From: VRUE01 sp963812335
GTDB lineage: Bacteria; Actinomycetota; Thermoleophilia; Solirubrobacterales; 70-9
DNA: 64,000 bases
Direction of reading: 5' to 3'
Assembly: GCA_963812335.1 (NCBI GenBank)
Contig: CAWEUU010000002.1
Coordinates: 62,001 to 126,000 of the forward strand
Made by a program: the position numbers and the translations under genes. This document shows, one piece after another, positions 1-8,482 of this stretch (position 1 is the stretch's first letter; every line of letters starts with the position of its first letter). The notes below the pieces were generated by a model. It had not been told where the DNA came from. It did no database searches and saw only the letters and a list, made by a program, of their open reading frames with translations.

Positions 1-570
1 GAATGTGTCGATCAGGCGCTCGGCGCGGGCAAAGCGGGCCTCGTCGGCGACGCCGAAGACGGCGCGCAAGATCACCGCCAGGGTGATTCGCTGCGTGTGC
101 GGTCGCAGGGCGAAGGGCTCGCCCACCGGCCAGCCTTCCATCTCCTGCGCGGTGATCTCGCGGATCAGCTCGCCGTAGCGGCGAATCTGCTCGCCGTGGA
201 AGGGCGGCAACAGCAGCTTGCGCTGGCGCATGTGCGGTGCCTCGTCGAGGGTGAGGACCGAGTTGGGCCCGAGCACCGGCTCGAGCACCGTTGCATTCGC
301 CTCGCCGGCGTGCATCTGCTCGGGCGGGCCGGTGAAGAGCTCTTTGACCAGGGCCGCGTCGGCGACGTAGACGATGCGGCCGACGATCGGAAAGGAGATC
401 GTGAAAATCTCGCCATAGCGGCGGCGTAAGCGGTCGAGGAAGCCGTGCGGGTCGCGGGCGTAATGCAGCCCTTGCACGATTCCGGGCCCGCGCGGGCCCG
501 GCGGCAGCCCGCGGGGCGGGGCGGTCACGTCCGGACCGGGAATCGTCGCCTGCTCCATCCCGGCCACCAT
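1..570 (-). CDS. Cytochrome P450, N-terminal part (cut by window edge)
   Basis: The reading frame is open from the ATG at 570 to the window edge, giving 190 residues of a heme monooxygenase. It starts with a Pro/Gly-rich segment (PPGPRGPG) as in many soluble bacterial P450s, then shows RYGEIFT and a helix-C region, HMRQRKLLLPPFHG, typical of P450s in which the His and Arg contact the heme propionates. The I-helix, ExxR and cysteine-loop regions would lie beyond base 1, so catalytic competence cannot be judged. A second ATG at 558 (MEQ) is an equally possible start. It is transcribed in the same direction as purU, 73 bp away. Substrate unknown; family assignment is firm, subfamily is not. Confidence 0.85.
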   Translation of the reverse strand, partial: MVAGMEQATIPGPDVTAPPRGLPPGPRGPGIVQGLHYARDPHGFLDRLRRRYGEIFTISFPIVGRIVYVADAALVKELFTGPPEQMHAGEANATVLEPVLGPNSVLTLDEAPHMRQRKLLLPPFHGEQIRRYGELIREITAQEMEGWPVGEPFALRPHTQRITLAVILRAVFGVADEARFARAERLIDTF

Positions 571-643
571 ACAAAACTGGCTGGCTGGCCAGGATGCGCC
601 CGTGGAGGCATTCGCGGGCTCATAGACCCCAAAAAGACTCCAT

Positions 644-1468
644 CTAGAAGACGATCGTGCGGGCGCCGTCGAGCAGGACACGGTCTTCGACGTGGGCCTT
701 GACCGCGCGGGCGAGGACGAGGCGCTCGACATCGCGACCGATCCCGACCAGGTCGCCGATCTCGTCGCGGTGGCTGACGCGGGTCACGTCCTGGTCGATG
801 ATCGGCCCCGCGTCGAGCTCCTCGGTCACGTAGTGGGCGGTGGCGCCGATCAGCTTGACCCCGCGCTCGTGGGCGCGCGCGTAGGGATCGGCACCGACGA
901 ACGCGGGCAGGAAGCTGTGGTGGATGTTGATCGCCGGCGCGCCCAGCTCCCGCAGGAAGCCGGCCGAGAGGATCTGCATGTAGCGGGCGAGGACGAGCAG
1001 GTCGATGCCGCCATCGAGCAACTCCAACACCCGCCGCTCCGCCGCCTTGCGCTCGCCCGGCGCGACCGGCACGTGGTGGAAGGGGAGGTCGACCGAGGCG
1101 ACCTGCTCGGCGTGGTCGGCGTGGTTGGAGACGACGGCGACGATCTCGACGCCGAGCTCACCGCTGCGCCAGCGCCAGAGCAGGTCCGAGAGGCAGTGGT
1201 CTTCGCGCGAGACCATGATTGCCACCCGCTTGCGCTCGTCCGACTCGGCGAAGCGGTGCTCCATCCGCAGCGGCGTGGAGATCTCCGCCTCGAAGCGGCG
1301 GTAAAGCGCCTCGCGCTCTTCGGCGGGCGCCTGATCGAAGGCCATCCGCATGAAGAAGCGCCCCTCGCCGCTCGAATGCTGATCGGCGTCGACGATGTTG
1401 CGGCCGGCGTCGGCGAGGAAGCCGCTGACGGCGGCGATCAGCCCCGGCTGATCGGGGCAGGCGAGCAA
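644..1468 (-). CDS. purU: Formyltetrahydrofolate deformylase
   Basis: PurU hydrolyses 10-formyl-tetrahydrofolate to formate and THF, balancing one-carbon pools with purine synthesis in the cytosol. The protein has an N-terminal ACT domain (about residues 1-75, CPDQPGLIAAV) and a formyltransferase domain (about 80-274). The catalytic triad is visible: Asn181 and His183 in INIHHSFLPAF, and Asp219 in EELDAGPII. Length (274 aa) is close to the usual 280-290. The start is doubtful. The only candidate close to the domain is TTG at 1468; no ATG or GTG lies in frame before an upstream stop, and the family normally has a few more N-terminal residues. It is not in an obvious operon. Confidence 0.9.
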   Translation of the reverse strand: MLACPDQPGLIAAVSGFLADAGRNIVDADQHSSGEGRFFMRMAFDQAPAEEREALYRRFEAEISTPLRMEHRFAESDERKRVAIMVSREDHCLSDLLWRWRSGELGVEIVAVVSNHADHAEQVASVDLPFHHVPVAPGERKAAERRVLELLDGGIDLLVLARYMQILSAGFLRELGAPAINIHHSFLPAFVGADPYARAHERGVKLIGATAHYVTEELDAGPIIDQDVTRVSHRDEIGDLVGIGRDVERLVLARAVKAHVEDRVLLDGARTIVF

Positions 1469-1602
1469 CAGGCGCGAGGTGGGGGGCCGGGTGTCGATGC
1501 GCGGATGATCGCGCCTCCGCGCGCACGATCGCGTTCACCAGGTGCCTCTGGGTCGAGAGATTCACGCCTGAGCTTGTGTAGATCGCAACGCGAATGTGAG
1601 GA

Positions 1603-2172
1603 ATGTGCGGCCGGTCACCTTGCGGCGGCCGGAATCCCGCCACGGTCCCGCGCTTGCTCACAAAACGCACATATTCCAAGCACGCATATTTGATTCCGGT
1701 TCTTCTCATCGCGCTGGCGCTCCCGGCTGTTGCTCTGGCCGCCCCTGGTGGCGGCGACGAGCCGGGCGAGCCCGCGGCGGTTTCCTCCGCGCAGCCTGCG
1801 GCGCTCGCCTCCCTGACCCGCCCGGTCAAGCGCTTCCACCGCGCGATCGCGATCCACAGGCACCGCATCCGCGCAGCCAAGCGCGCTCGCCGCGCCAAGC
1901 TGCGCCGCGAACACGAGGAAGCCTTCACCACCCTCCCCGGCGGCGTCTCGATGGCAACCCTGGAATCGATCGCCTCCTGCGAGTCCGGCGGCAGCCCGAC
2001 CATCGTCAGCTCCGACGGCACCTACCGCGGCAAGTACCAGTTCAGCTTCAGCACCTGGGCGTCGGTGGGCGGCTCCGGCGATCCGGCGGCGGCCCCCGAG
2101 TCCGAGCAGGACTACAGAGCAGCACTGCTCTATTCGCAGTCCGGCTCCAGCCCCTGGCCGATCTGCGGCTGA
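1603..2172 (+). CDS. Secreted Rpf-like transglycosylase
   Basis: A secreted peptidoglycan-cleaving protein related to resuscitation-promoting factors. A signal peptide is visible (YLIPVLLIALALPAVALA, about residues 29-47), followed by a basic helical linker rich in Arg, Lys and His (about 75-110). The C-terminal transglycosylase-like domain of about 70 residues begins IASCESGG, where the Glu is the expected catalytic acid; it continues YRGKYQF, TWASVGGSGDPA and ends WPICG, the standard ending of this domain. ATG 1603 is given as the start; TTG at 1654 just before the signal peptide is an alternative. No c-di-AMP riboswitch is visible upstream, unlike many actinobacterial rpf genes. A long palindromic element (2179-2290) follows immediately. 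Confidence 0.85.
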   Translation: MCGRSPCGGRNPATVPRLLTKRTYSKHAYLIPVLLIALALPAVALAAPGGGDEPGEPAAVSSAQPAALASLTRPVKRFHRAIAIHRHRIRAAKRARRAKLRREHEEAFTTLPGGVSMATLESIASCESGGSPTIVSSDGTYRGKYQFSFSTWASVGGSGDPAAAPESEQDYRAALLYSQSGSSPWPICG

Positions 2173-2178
2173 GCCAAG

Positions 2179-2290
2179 AGAAAGCCCGTCGGGCATCCCC
2201 CTCCGAAAACCCGCATAGGGGCCAGCCTCAAGGGTCCTTACCGGGGGTGGGCTCCAATGTTTTCTCCGGGGGATGCCCGACGGGCTTTCT
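2179..2290. repeat. Long inverted-repeat element, copy 1 (66-nt shared core)
   Basis: Perfect 23-bp inverted arms (2179-2201 and 2268-2290) enclose a 66-nt core (2202-2267). The core also sits at 10080-10145 with only three differences, but there it is flanked by arms of unrelated sequence. Within the core, GAAAAC pairs with GTTTTC and the ATAGGGGCC side pairs imperfectly with GGCTCCAAT, so the whole unit can fold into one rod of about 112 nt. It lies between the Rpf-like gene and the HD-domain gene. The outer arms alone would make a good terminator. Confidence 0.9.
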
Positions 2291-2302
2291 ACGATGCGCT
2301 GC

Positions 2303-3151
2303 ATGAGCGACGAGGCGGTGCCCGCGCCCGATCCGAAGGGGCCAAGTCGGAAGCTGCCGGCTGATGCGATTGCAGAGGCGAAGGTCCGGGCGCCTACGCG
2401 GGGAAACAGAAAGCTGGAGAGCTTTCTGGGGGCTGTAAACGGCGACGAGCAGGTTCGCGCCTGGTGGTACATGGCCCAGGTCCACGCTGAACGGCTGGGG
2501 ATGTCAGACCACTCGTGGGTGCACACCCAGATCGTGCTCAACATCGCTCTGCGCCTGCTGCGATTGCTGGTCAAGGCCGGGGTCGAGCCGGCGGTCGTCG
2601 CCGACCACGGGATGTCCACGCGGGATGCTGAGGTGGTTGTTGCCGGCGGGGCGCTGCTGCACGATGTCGGGATGTCGATCCACCGCGCCGACCACGAGGA
2701 ATACAGCCTCTTCCTCGCCAACGGCGCCCTCGAGCGGCTGCTGGTCGACTCCTACAAGGAGCCGAAGCGGACGATCGTCGCCGCCGAGATCCTGCACGCG
2801 ATCATCGGCCACCGTCGCCGCGGCGAGCCCTACACGCTGGAGGCCGGTGTGGTTCGGGTCGCCGACGCCCTCGACATGGCCCAGGGCCGCACCCGGATCC
2901 CGCTCGAGGCCGGCCAGGAGGGGATCCACTCGATCTCAGCCGCGGCGATCGACGAGGTCCGGATCGAGGCCGGCGACGAGCGGCCGGTACGGATCGAGAT
3001 CGAGCTCAACAACTCGGCCGGCATCTTCCAGGTCGACGATCTGCTCGCGACCAAGATCCGCGACACCCCCTTGGAGGGCAAGGTCGAAGTCGCCGCCAAG
3101 ATCGAGGGCGAGACGGAGAAACGCCTGCTCAGCGGCTTCCAGCTCGACTAG
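2303..3151 (+). CDS. HD-domain metal-dependent phosphohydrolase
   Basis: A 282-residue cytosolic HD-superfamily protein. The metal-binding signature is visible as a first His in SDHSWVH, the His-Asp pair in LLHDVG, further His in HRADHEEY and the closing Asp in VRVADALDM. Such proteins hydrolyse nucleotides or phosphoesters; the substrate here cannot be read from the sequence. ATG 2303 was preferred because the upstream candidate at 2273 lies inside the palindromic element. The first 300 bases use more T- and G-ending codons than the rest of the gene. The 3' end overlaps the convergent small membrane-protein gene by 4 bp. Confidence 0.8.
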   Translation: MSDEAVPAPDPKGPSRKLPADAIAEAKVRAPTRGNRKLESFLGAVNGDEQVRAWWYMAQVHAERLGMSDHSWVHTQIVLNIALRLLRLLVKAGVEPAVVADHGMSTRDAEVVVAGGALLHDVGMSIHRADHEEYSLFLANGALERLLVDSYKEPKRTIVAAEILHAIIGHRRRGEPYTLEAGVVRVADALDMAQGRTRIPLEAGQEGIHSISAAAIDEVRIEAGDERPVRIEIELNNSAGIFQVDDLLATKIRDTPLEGKVEVAAKIEGETEKRLLSGFQLD

Positions 3152-3414
3152 GTCAAGCGGTCCAGCGTCTGCTTGCGCATTTCCTTGCGCTTCTCGAGAC
3201 GGCCCTGGATCAGCGAGAGCACGATTACGAGGATCGCGAAGAACGCGATCACGCCAAAGCAAAAGAAGGTCACCGTCTTGTCGGTGACCCGCCCCGCAAG
3301 CCCCTCACCGTTCTCAGCCAGCGCTGCGGGCACCGCCAGCAACAGCATCGTCAGCGCCGCGAATAGCGCCGCAGCCACCTTTCGAGTGCGTGAAAGCTTT
3401 ACCACGGAGCGCAA
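3148..3414 (-). CDS. Small membrane protein with signal peptide
   Basis: An 88-residue protein with a basic N-terminus and a hydrophobic signal segment ending around VPAALA (residue 33). A short extracytoplasmic stretch follows (ENGEGLAGRVTDKT), then one transmembrane helix (about 50-68, FFCFGVIAFFAILVIVLSLI) and a charged cytoplasmic tail (QGRLEKRKEMRKQ). No family is recognised. Hydropathy and the compact topology make it a credible gene. It is convergent with the HD-domain gene and divergent from uppP. Confidence 0.65.
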   Translation of the reverse strand: MRSVVKLSRTRKVAAALFAALTMLLLAVPAALAENGEGLAGRVTDKTVTFFCFGVIAFFAILVIVLSLIQGRLEKRKEMRKQTLDRLT

Positions 3415-3488
3415 TCTACCGAAAGAGCCGGGCTCTTACGACTACAGCTTGAGGAACTCTTAACCCGGCCCCATAGGATGCGCCGCCA

Positions 3489-4331
3489 ATGTCTGAGCTA
3501 GAGGCACTGCTCCTCGGAATCGTCCAGGGGCTCACTGAGTTCCTGCCGATCTCCTCCTCGGGGCACCTGATCATCGTGCCCTGGCTGCAGGACTACACGT
3601 TCCTGCTCGAACACCCGGACTTCAACAAGACCTTCGACGTGGCTCTGCACGCCGGCACGCTGGTCGCTGCGGTCGCCTACTTCCGGCGCGAGGTCGTGCA
3701 GCTGACCCGGGGCTTTCTAGAGGCCGTACGGCGGCGCGCGATCGAGACGTCGAACCAGCGGCTCTCGGTGGCGATCGCGGTCGGCACGGTGCCGGCGGTG
3801 ATCTTCGGCGGGCTGGGCTCGGGCTTCATCGACGACCACCTCGGCGAGCCCTGGATGATCGCCCTGCAGCTGATCCTCTTCGGCGCCCTGCTGCTCTACG
3901 CCGATCGCCTGCCGCAGCGCAAGTCGCTGGAGCAGTCGTCGATCAGGGACGGCTGGTACATCGGCCTCGCCCAAGTGCTGGCGCTCGCCCCCGGCACCTC
4001 GCGCTCGGGGATCACGATCACCGCCGCCCGCTACCTCGGCCTCGACCGCGACTCCGCCGCCCGCTTTTCGTTCCTGATGCTGATCCCGATCGTCGCCGGG
4101 GCGACTGTCTTCAAAGCGGCGAGCGCGATCCACGCCGGCCTGCCGGCCGGAGTCGCCGGGCCGATGATCGTCGGCACGATCGCCGCCGCGATCTCCGGCT
4201 ACCTCGCGATCGCCTTCCTCCTGCGCCTGGTGCGGACGATGTCCTACGCCCCCTTCGTCTACTACCGCTACGCGGTCGGCGTCGCGATCCTCCTAGTGAT
4301 CGCCACCGGCCTCCGCCCCGCAACTTTTTAG
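3489..4331 (+). CDS. uppP: Undecaprenyl-diphosphatase
   Basis: UppP (BacA) dephosphorylates undecaprenyl pyrophosphate in the membrane, recycling the lipid carrier for peptidoglycan and other wall polymers and conferring bacitracin tolerance. Both signature regions are present: LTEFLPISSSGH near residue 15-27, and PGTSRSG near residue 176-182, with the polytopic hydrophobic pattern of the family. Length is 280 aa, as usual. It is a single gene followed by a hairpin cluster (4346-4424). It releases phosphate and sits directly before the phosphate regulon, though a functional link is only suggestive. Confidence 0.97.
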   Translation: MSELEALLLGIVQGLTEFLPISSSGHLIIVPWLQDYTFLLEHPDFNKTFDVALHAGTLVAAVAYFRREVVQLTRGFLEAVRRRAIETSNQRLSVAIAVGTVPAVIFGGLGSGFIDDHLGEPWMIALQLILFGALLLYADRLPQRKSLEQSSIRDGWYIGLAQVLALAPGTSRSGITITAARYLGLDRDSAARFSFLMLIPIVAGATVFKAASAIHAGLPAGVAGPMIVGTIAAAISGYLAIAFLLRLVRTMSYAPFVYYRYAVGVAILLVIATGLRPATF

Positions 4332-4345
4332 ATCCCCCCAAAAAA

Positions 4346-4424
4346 GGAGTCGGGACTCCGAAAATGCAAACGGCCCGGGGCAGGCGGGCCGTTTGCTACG
4401 AGAGAGGAGTCTCGTGAGGACTCC
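4346..4424. terminator. Triple-hairpin region after uppP
   Basis: Three hairpins lie in a row: GGAGTC-GG-GACTCC (4346-4359), an 11-bp perfect stem at 4366-4376 with 4386-4396, and a second GGAGTC/GACTCC hairpin (4406-4424). The central stem is the likely uppP terminator; no T-tract follows it. The rest of the interval up to the regulator start (4425-4579) shows no further clear signal. Confidence 0.6.
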
Positions 4425-4579
4425 ATGCTGCCCGCCGCCGGGCGGCCTGCGGTGAACATTCCGATAAGGGCCGGGGTGTTTTCGTGCCCGCTTCCCGCAA
4501 ATACCGCTTTTCCGCTTGTGAAAGACCTGTGAACGCAGGGATTTTTGCCGGCGCTCCGACGGCCGGTGTGAATACAATC

Positions 4580-5374
4580 GTGCTGCCGGTGAACTCACAG
4601 CAGACCATCAGGCTCGCGGTCATCGACGACGACAGCGGTTTCGTCACCGTGCTGGCCAAGCGCACCGAGGCCGCCGGCTGGCAGCAGCGTACGCTCGCCG
4701 GCGCGATCCCGCCCGAGGAGCTGGTGGCGATGAAGCTGAACGCGCTGCTGGTCGACCCGACGGTGCTCGGCGAAGACGCCTGGGCCTATCTCGAGCGGGT
4801 TTGCGGGATGCTCCCCGACCTCGGCGTCGTCGTCTGCAGCGGTCGCTCGACCGTGGCCCAGCGGGTTCGCGGCCTGCGCCTCGGCGTCGACGACTGGATC
4901 ACCAAGCCGTGCCATCCCGAAGAGGCGATCGCCAGGCTCGAAGCCGTCTCGCGGCGCCGTCGCCGCGCCCGCCCCCAGGCCGAAGCCGGCCCCGTCGTCG
5001 CGGGCGAGCTGCAGATCCGCTCCGACCGCTTCCAGGCCTTTGTCGGTGAAGTCAGCCTCGATCTGACCCGGCGCGAGTTCGAGCTCCTGCAGCTGCTCGC
5101 CGACTCGCCCGGCCAGGTGCTCGAGCGCGAGGCGGTCTACCAGCGGGTCTGGGGATACGCGATGGCTCACGGCGACCGCTCGGTCGACGTCTTCATCCGC
5201 AAGCTGCGCCAGAAGCTGGAGAAGCTCTCGCCCGGCTGGAGCTACATCCACACCCACTTCGGGGTCGGCTACCGCTTCGACCCCGAGCCGGTCGACGGCG
5301 CGGCGCCGGCGCCGCCGCCGGCCTCCGTCGAGACCGCGCTCGACTCGGTTCCCGATGACCTCGCCGCCGCATAG
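4580..5374 (+). CDS. OmpR/PhoB-family response regulator, probable phosphate regulator
   Basis: A two-component regulator of 264 residues. The receiver domain (about 10-125) has the acidic pair Asp16-Asp17, phospho-acceptor Asp59 (LLVD), Ser87 at the switch position and Lys109 (ITKP). The winged-helix DNA-binding domain (about 145-235) contains LTRREFELLQLL, DRSVDVFIRKLRQKL and GVGYRF, the PhoB/OmpR hallmark. The receiver is somewhat divergent. GTG 4580 was chosen because the receiver starts just after it; GTG 4589 is possible, and neither has a strong ribosome site. No histidine kinase gene is adjacent. Position directly upstream of pstSCAB-phoU argues for a PhoP/PhoB role, which is an inference. 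Confidence 0.88.
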   Translation: MLPVNSQQTIRLAVIDDDSGFVTVLAKRTEAAGWQQRTLAGAIPPEELVAMKLNALLVDPTVLGEDAWAYLERVCGMLPDLGVVVCSGRSTVAQRVRGLRLGVDDWITKPCHPEEAIARLEAVSRRRRRARPQAEAGPVVAGELQIRSDRFQAFVGEVSLDLTRREFELLQLLADSPGQVLEREAVYQRVWGYAMAHGDRSVDVFIRKLRQKLEKLSPGWSYIHTHFGVGYRFDPEPVDGAAPAPPPASVETALDSVPDDLAAA

Positions 5375-5389
5375 CCGCCCGTTTCTCCT

Positions 5390-5406
5390 TTCACCACTTC
5401 TTCACA
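5390..5406 (+). promoter_or_regulatory. Putative Pho box upstream of pstS
   Basis: TTCACC at 5390 and TTCACA at 5401 are spaced exactly 11 nt apart, matching the direct-repeat spacing of actinobacterial PhoP boxes (GTTCACC-like). It lies about 100 bp before pstS. Only two repeats are seen. Confidence 0.5.
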
Positions 5407-5503
5407 TCCGCGATACAGGCGGGTAACAAGCTGCCTTTGGGCCGCTGAGAGTCTGGCCGAAGCGGTGGCAGACCGCCTTCGTCCAACGAGAAAAGGAGTC
5501 CGT

Positions 5504-6592
5504 GTGAGTCCGTCGAGATGGTTGGCAGTGCTGGTTTCCCTGGTCGTGCTTGCGGTGGGCGTGGCCGCATGCGGCGACAGTGGCAGCGGTGGTTCCGGAG
5601 AACTCTCCGGTCAGATCGCCGGCGCCGGCTCTAGCGCCCAGGAGGCCGCGCAGGAAGCATGGATCGCCGAATTCGCCAACGAAAACGCCGACGTGACCAT
5701 TTCCTACGACCCGGTCGGCTCGGGCGGCGGCCGCGAGCAGTTCGTCGCCAGTGGCACCGCCTTCGGCGGCAGCGACGCCGCGCTCGAGGAAGAGGAAGGC
5801 GAGCTACAGGGCGCGATCGATCGCTGCAAGCCCGGTCAGCTGATCGAGATCCCCAACTACATCTCGCCGATCGCGGTCATCTACAACCTGCCGAGCGTCG
5901 AATCGCTGCAACTCGCGCCGGAAACGCTGGCGAAGATCTTCAACCAGGAAATCGACAGCTGGGACGACGATGCGATCGCCGCGGACAACCCCGGCGTCGA
6001 ACTACCCGACACGCGCATCACCCCGGTCAACCGCTCCGACGAGTCGGGCACGACGGAGAACTTCGTCGACTACCTCTCGAAGGCGGCGCCGAAGACCTGG
6101 ACCTATGAAGTCAGCGGTGACTGGCCGGTCAAGGGCGGCGAGGCCGCGCAGGGCACCTCGGGAGTGGTCGAGGCGGTCGGCGCCGGCGAAGGCGCGATCG
6201 GCTACGCCGACGAGAGCCAGGCCGGCGAACTCGGCGTCGCCAAGGTCAAGGTCGGCGACGAATACGTCGAACCGAGCGCGGAAGCGGCGGCGAAGATCCT
6301 CGAGGAGTCGCCCGAAGACAGTGCACTGAGCAAGAGCCCGTACATGTTCCCGTTCGAACTCGACCGCAAGACGGAGGCCTCGGGCACCTACCCGATCGTG
6401 CTCACGTCCTACCTGCTGGCATGCACGGCCTACGGCTCCGCCGGCGAAGCGGAAATCGTCAAGGCCTACCTCGAATACGTGATCAGCCCCGAGGGCCAGG
6501 AAGTGGCGGCGGAAAACGCCGGCTCGGCACCGATCTCAGAAGCGCTGCGGGAAAAGATCACGCCCGCGATCGAAGCGATCGAAGCCGGTTAG
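5504..6592 (+). CDS. pstS: Phosphate ABC transporter substrate-binding lipoprotein
   Basis: PstS captures extracellular phosphate and delivers it to PstCA. A lipoprotein signal peptide ends with the lipobox VAAC followed by a Gly/Ser linker. The phosphate-binding fold shows IAGAGSSAQ, SYDPVGSGGG, FGGSDAAL and NRSDESGTTENF, the family's phosphate-contact loops. GTG 5504 is preferred because AAGGAG lies at 5493-5498; a longer frame from 5465 would spoil the signal peptide. Length is 362 aa. It is the first gene of pstSCAB-phoU and probably Pho-regulated through the repeats at 5390-5406. Confidence 0.96.
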   Translation: MSPSRWLAVLVSLVVLAVGVAACGDSGSGGSGELSGQIAGAGSSAQEAAQEAWIAEFANENADVTISYDPVGSGGGREQFVASGTAFGGSDAALEEEEGELQGAIDRCKPGQLIEIPNYISPIAVIYNLPSVESLQLAPETLAKIFNQEIDSWDDDAIAADNPGVELPDTRITPVNRSDESGTTENFVDYLSKAAPKTWTYEVSGDWPVKGGEAAQGTSGVVEAVGAGEGAIGYADESQAGELGVAKVKVGDEYVEPSAEAAAKILEESPEDSALSKSPYMFPFELDRKTEASGTYPIVLTSYLLACTAYGSAGEAEIVKAYLEYVISPEGQEVAAENAGSAPISEALREKITPAIEAIEAG

Positions 6593-6605
6593 CAGGCAAG
6601 TCGCT

Positions 6606-7550
6606 TTGGACACGACCACCAACGCCGGTCAGTTGCTCGCCGCCGCCTCGGGCGGCGAGCGGCGTTGGGGGGACCGGATTTTCTCCAACCTGTCCGTTGC
6701 GGCAGGTGTGACGATTCTCGCCCTGCTGGCCGGCGTCGCGCTGTTCCTGCTGATCGAGGCCCTGCCTGCGGTCAGCGCAAGCGCCGAGCGCCTGCCGGGC
6801 GGCAAGACGCTGGTCGACTACATCGCGCCGCTCGCCTTCGGCACGGTGCTGGCGGCGACGATCGCGGTCGTGCTCGCGGTCCCGCTCGCGGTCGCCGTGG
6901 CGCTCTTCATCAGCCACATCGCGCCGCCCAGGATCGTGCTCGCGCTCGGCTTCATGGTCGACCTGCTGGCGGCGATCCCGAGCATCGTCTACGGCCTCTG
7001 GGGGATCTTCGTGCTCGGCCCGGCGGCGGTCGGGCCGATGGAATGGCTGGAAGCCAAGCTCGGCTTCATCCCGCTCTTCCAGGGCCCCGCTTCCGCGACC
7101 GGCCGCACGATGCTCGTCGCCGGTCTTGTGCTCACCGTGATGATCCTGCCGATCGTCTCCGCGGTCGCCCGCGAGGTCTTCGTGCAGACGCCGCGCAAAC
7201 TGCAGGAAGGCGCGTTGGCGCTGGGTGCGACCCGCTGGGAGATGATCAAGATGACGGTGTTGCCGTTCGGAAAATCGTCGATCATCAGCGGCGCGATGCT
7301 CGGCCTCGGCCGCGCGCTCGGCGAGACGATGGCGGTGACGATCATCCTCTCGGTCTCCGGCGTCGTCAGCTTCAACCTGATCAGCCAGTCGAACCCCTCG
7401 ACGATCGCCGCCAACATCGCCCTCGATTTCCCCGAGTCCTCGGGCCTCGCGGTCAACACGCTGATTGCCTCCGGCCTCGTGCTCTTCGCGATCACCCTCG
7501 TCACCAACCTGATCGCGCGGGCGATCATCGCCCGCCAGAACATCCAGTAG
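6606..7550 (+). CDS. pstC: Phosphate ABC transporter permease PstC
   Basis: Membrane permease of the high-affinity phosphate importer, 314 residues. It has several hydrophobic helices and the permease coupling loop with the EAA-like segment REVFVQTPRKLQEGALALGATRWE split over the cytoplasmic loop (about residues 190-215), then GRALGETMAVT near 240. The start is TTG at 6606, 13 bp after pstS, with only a weak ribosome site. It ends directly against the ATG of pstA, indicating translational coupling. Confidence 0.95.
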   Translation: MDTTTNAGQLLAAASGGERRWGDRIFSNLSVAAGVTILALLAGVALFLLIEALPAVSASAERLPGGKTLVDYIAPLAFGTVLAATIAVVLAVPLAVAVALFISHIAPPRIVLALGFMVDLLAAIPSIVYGLWGIFVLGPAAVGPMEWLEAKLGFIPLFQGPASATGRTMLVAGLVLTVMILPIVSAVAREVFVQTPRKLQEGALALGATRWEMIKMTVLPFGKSSIISGAMLGLGRALGETMAVTIILSVSGVVSFNLISQSNPSTIAANIALDFPESSGLAVNTLIASGLVLFAITLVTNLIARAIIARQNIQ

Positions 7551-8459
7551 ATGGCGGCGCCGCAGGAGACCCCGGCCCTCTTCGCCGCCCCCACCGGCGG
7601 CCCGCTGTGGCGCCGCCGCACGGTCAACCGGGCGATGACTGTGGTTATCGCCGGCGCCTTCGCGCTGGCGATGCTGCCGCTGCTCTCGCTGCTCTTCGAG
7701 GTGGCGAAGCGGGGCATTCCCGGGCTCAGCGTCGAATTTTTCACCGAGTCGGCGCGCGGGGCGATCGGCGGCGGCGGCGCCGCCCACGCGATCGTCGGCA
7801 CGCTGGTGATCACCGGCGTCGCCGCGGCGATCTCGGTTCCGATCGGGATCATGGCCGCGATCTATCTGACCGAGTACGGCGGCAAGAGCCGCCTGCGACG
7901 GGCGCTGACCTTCTTCGTCGACGTGATGACAGGCATCCCCTCGATCGTCGCCGGGCTCTTTGCCTTCGCCCTCTTCTCGCTGATCTTCGGCCCCGGCATC
8001 CGCCTCGGTGTCATGGGCTCGGTCGCGCTCTCGGTGCTGATGATCCCGATCGTGATCCGCTCCTCCGAGGAGGTGCTGAAGATCGTCCCCAATCAGCTGC
8101 GCGAAGCCTCCGCCGCGCTGGGCACGCCGAAGTGGCGGACGATCACCAAGGTCGTGCTGCCGACCGCCTTCGCCGGCCTGATCACCGGCGTGATGATCGC
8201 TTTGGCGCGGATCATCGGCGAGACGGCGCCGCTGCTGGTCACCACCGGCGTGGTCGACTCGATCAACTCCAACCCCTTCGACGGCCGCATGCAGAACCTC
8301 GCCGTCTACGCCTACAGCGAGTACCGCACCCCCGGCGTGATGAAAGAAGCGTCCTACGACCGGGCCTGGGCGGCTGCGCTGACGTTGATCGCTATCGTGA
8401 TGATCCTGAACGTCGTCGCCCGTCTCATCTACCGGCGCTTTAAAACCGAGATCCGCTAG
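7551..8459 (+). CDS. pstA: Phosphate ABC transporter permease PstA
   Basis: Second membrane subunit of the Pst importer, 302 residues. It contains the PstA landmarks IYLTEYGG (about residue 104-111), GIPSIVAGLF, LREASAALGTPKW in the ATPase-coupling loop, and ARIIGETAPLL. The ATG follows the pstC stop with no gap and the frame ends at 8459, 23 bp before the likely pstB start. It forms the channel with PstC and is energised by PstB. Confidence 0.95.
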   Translation: MAAPQETPALFAAPTGGPLWRRRTVNRAMTVVIAGAFALAMLPLLSLLFEVAKRGIPGLSVEFFTESARGAIGGGGAAHAIVGTLVITGVAAAISVPIGIMAAIYLTEYGGKSRLRRALTFFVDVMTGIPSIVAGLFAFALFSLIFGPGIRLGVMGSVALSVLMIPIVIRSSEEVLKIVPNQLREASAALGTPKWRTITKVVLPTAFAGLITGVMIALARIIGETAPLLVTTGVVDSINSNPFDGRMQNLAVYAYSEYRTPGVMKEASYDRAWAAALTLIAIVMILNVVARLIYRRFKTEIR

Positions 8460-8482
8460 TGGAGAGAAGGAGACGACAGGAC

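Noticed and set aside
2273..2302. Upstream start for the HD-domain protein
   Set aside because: It lies in the palindromic arm and would add a non-conserved leader.
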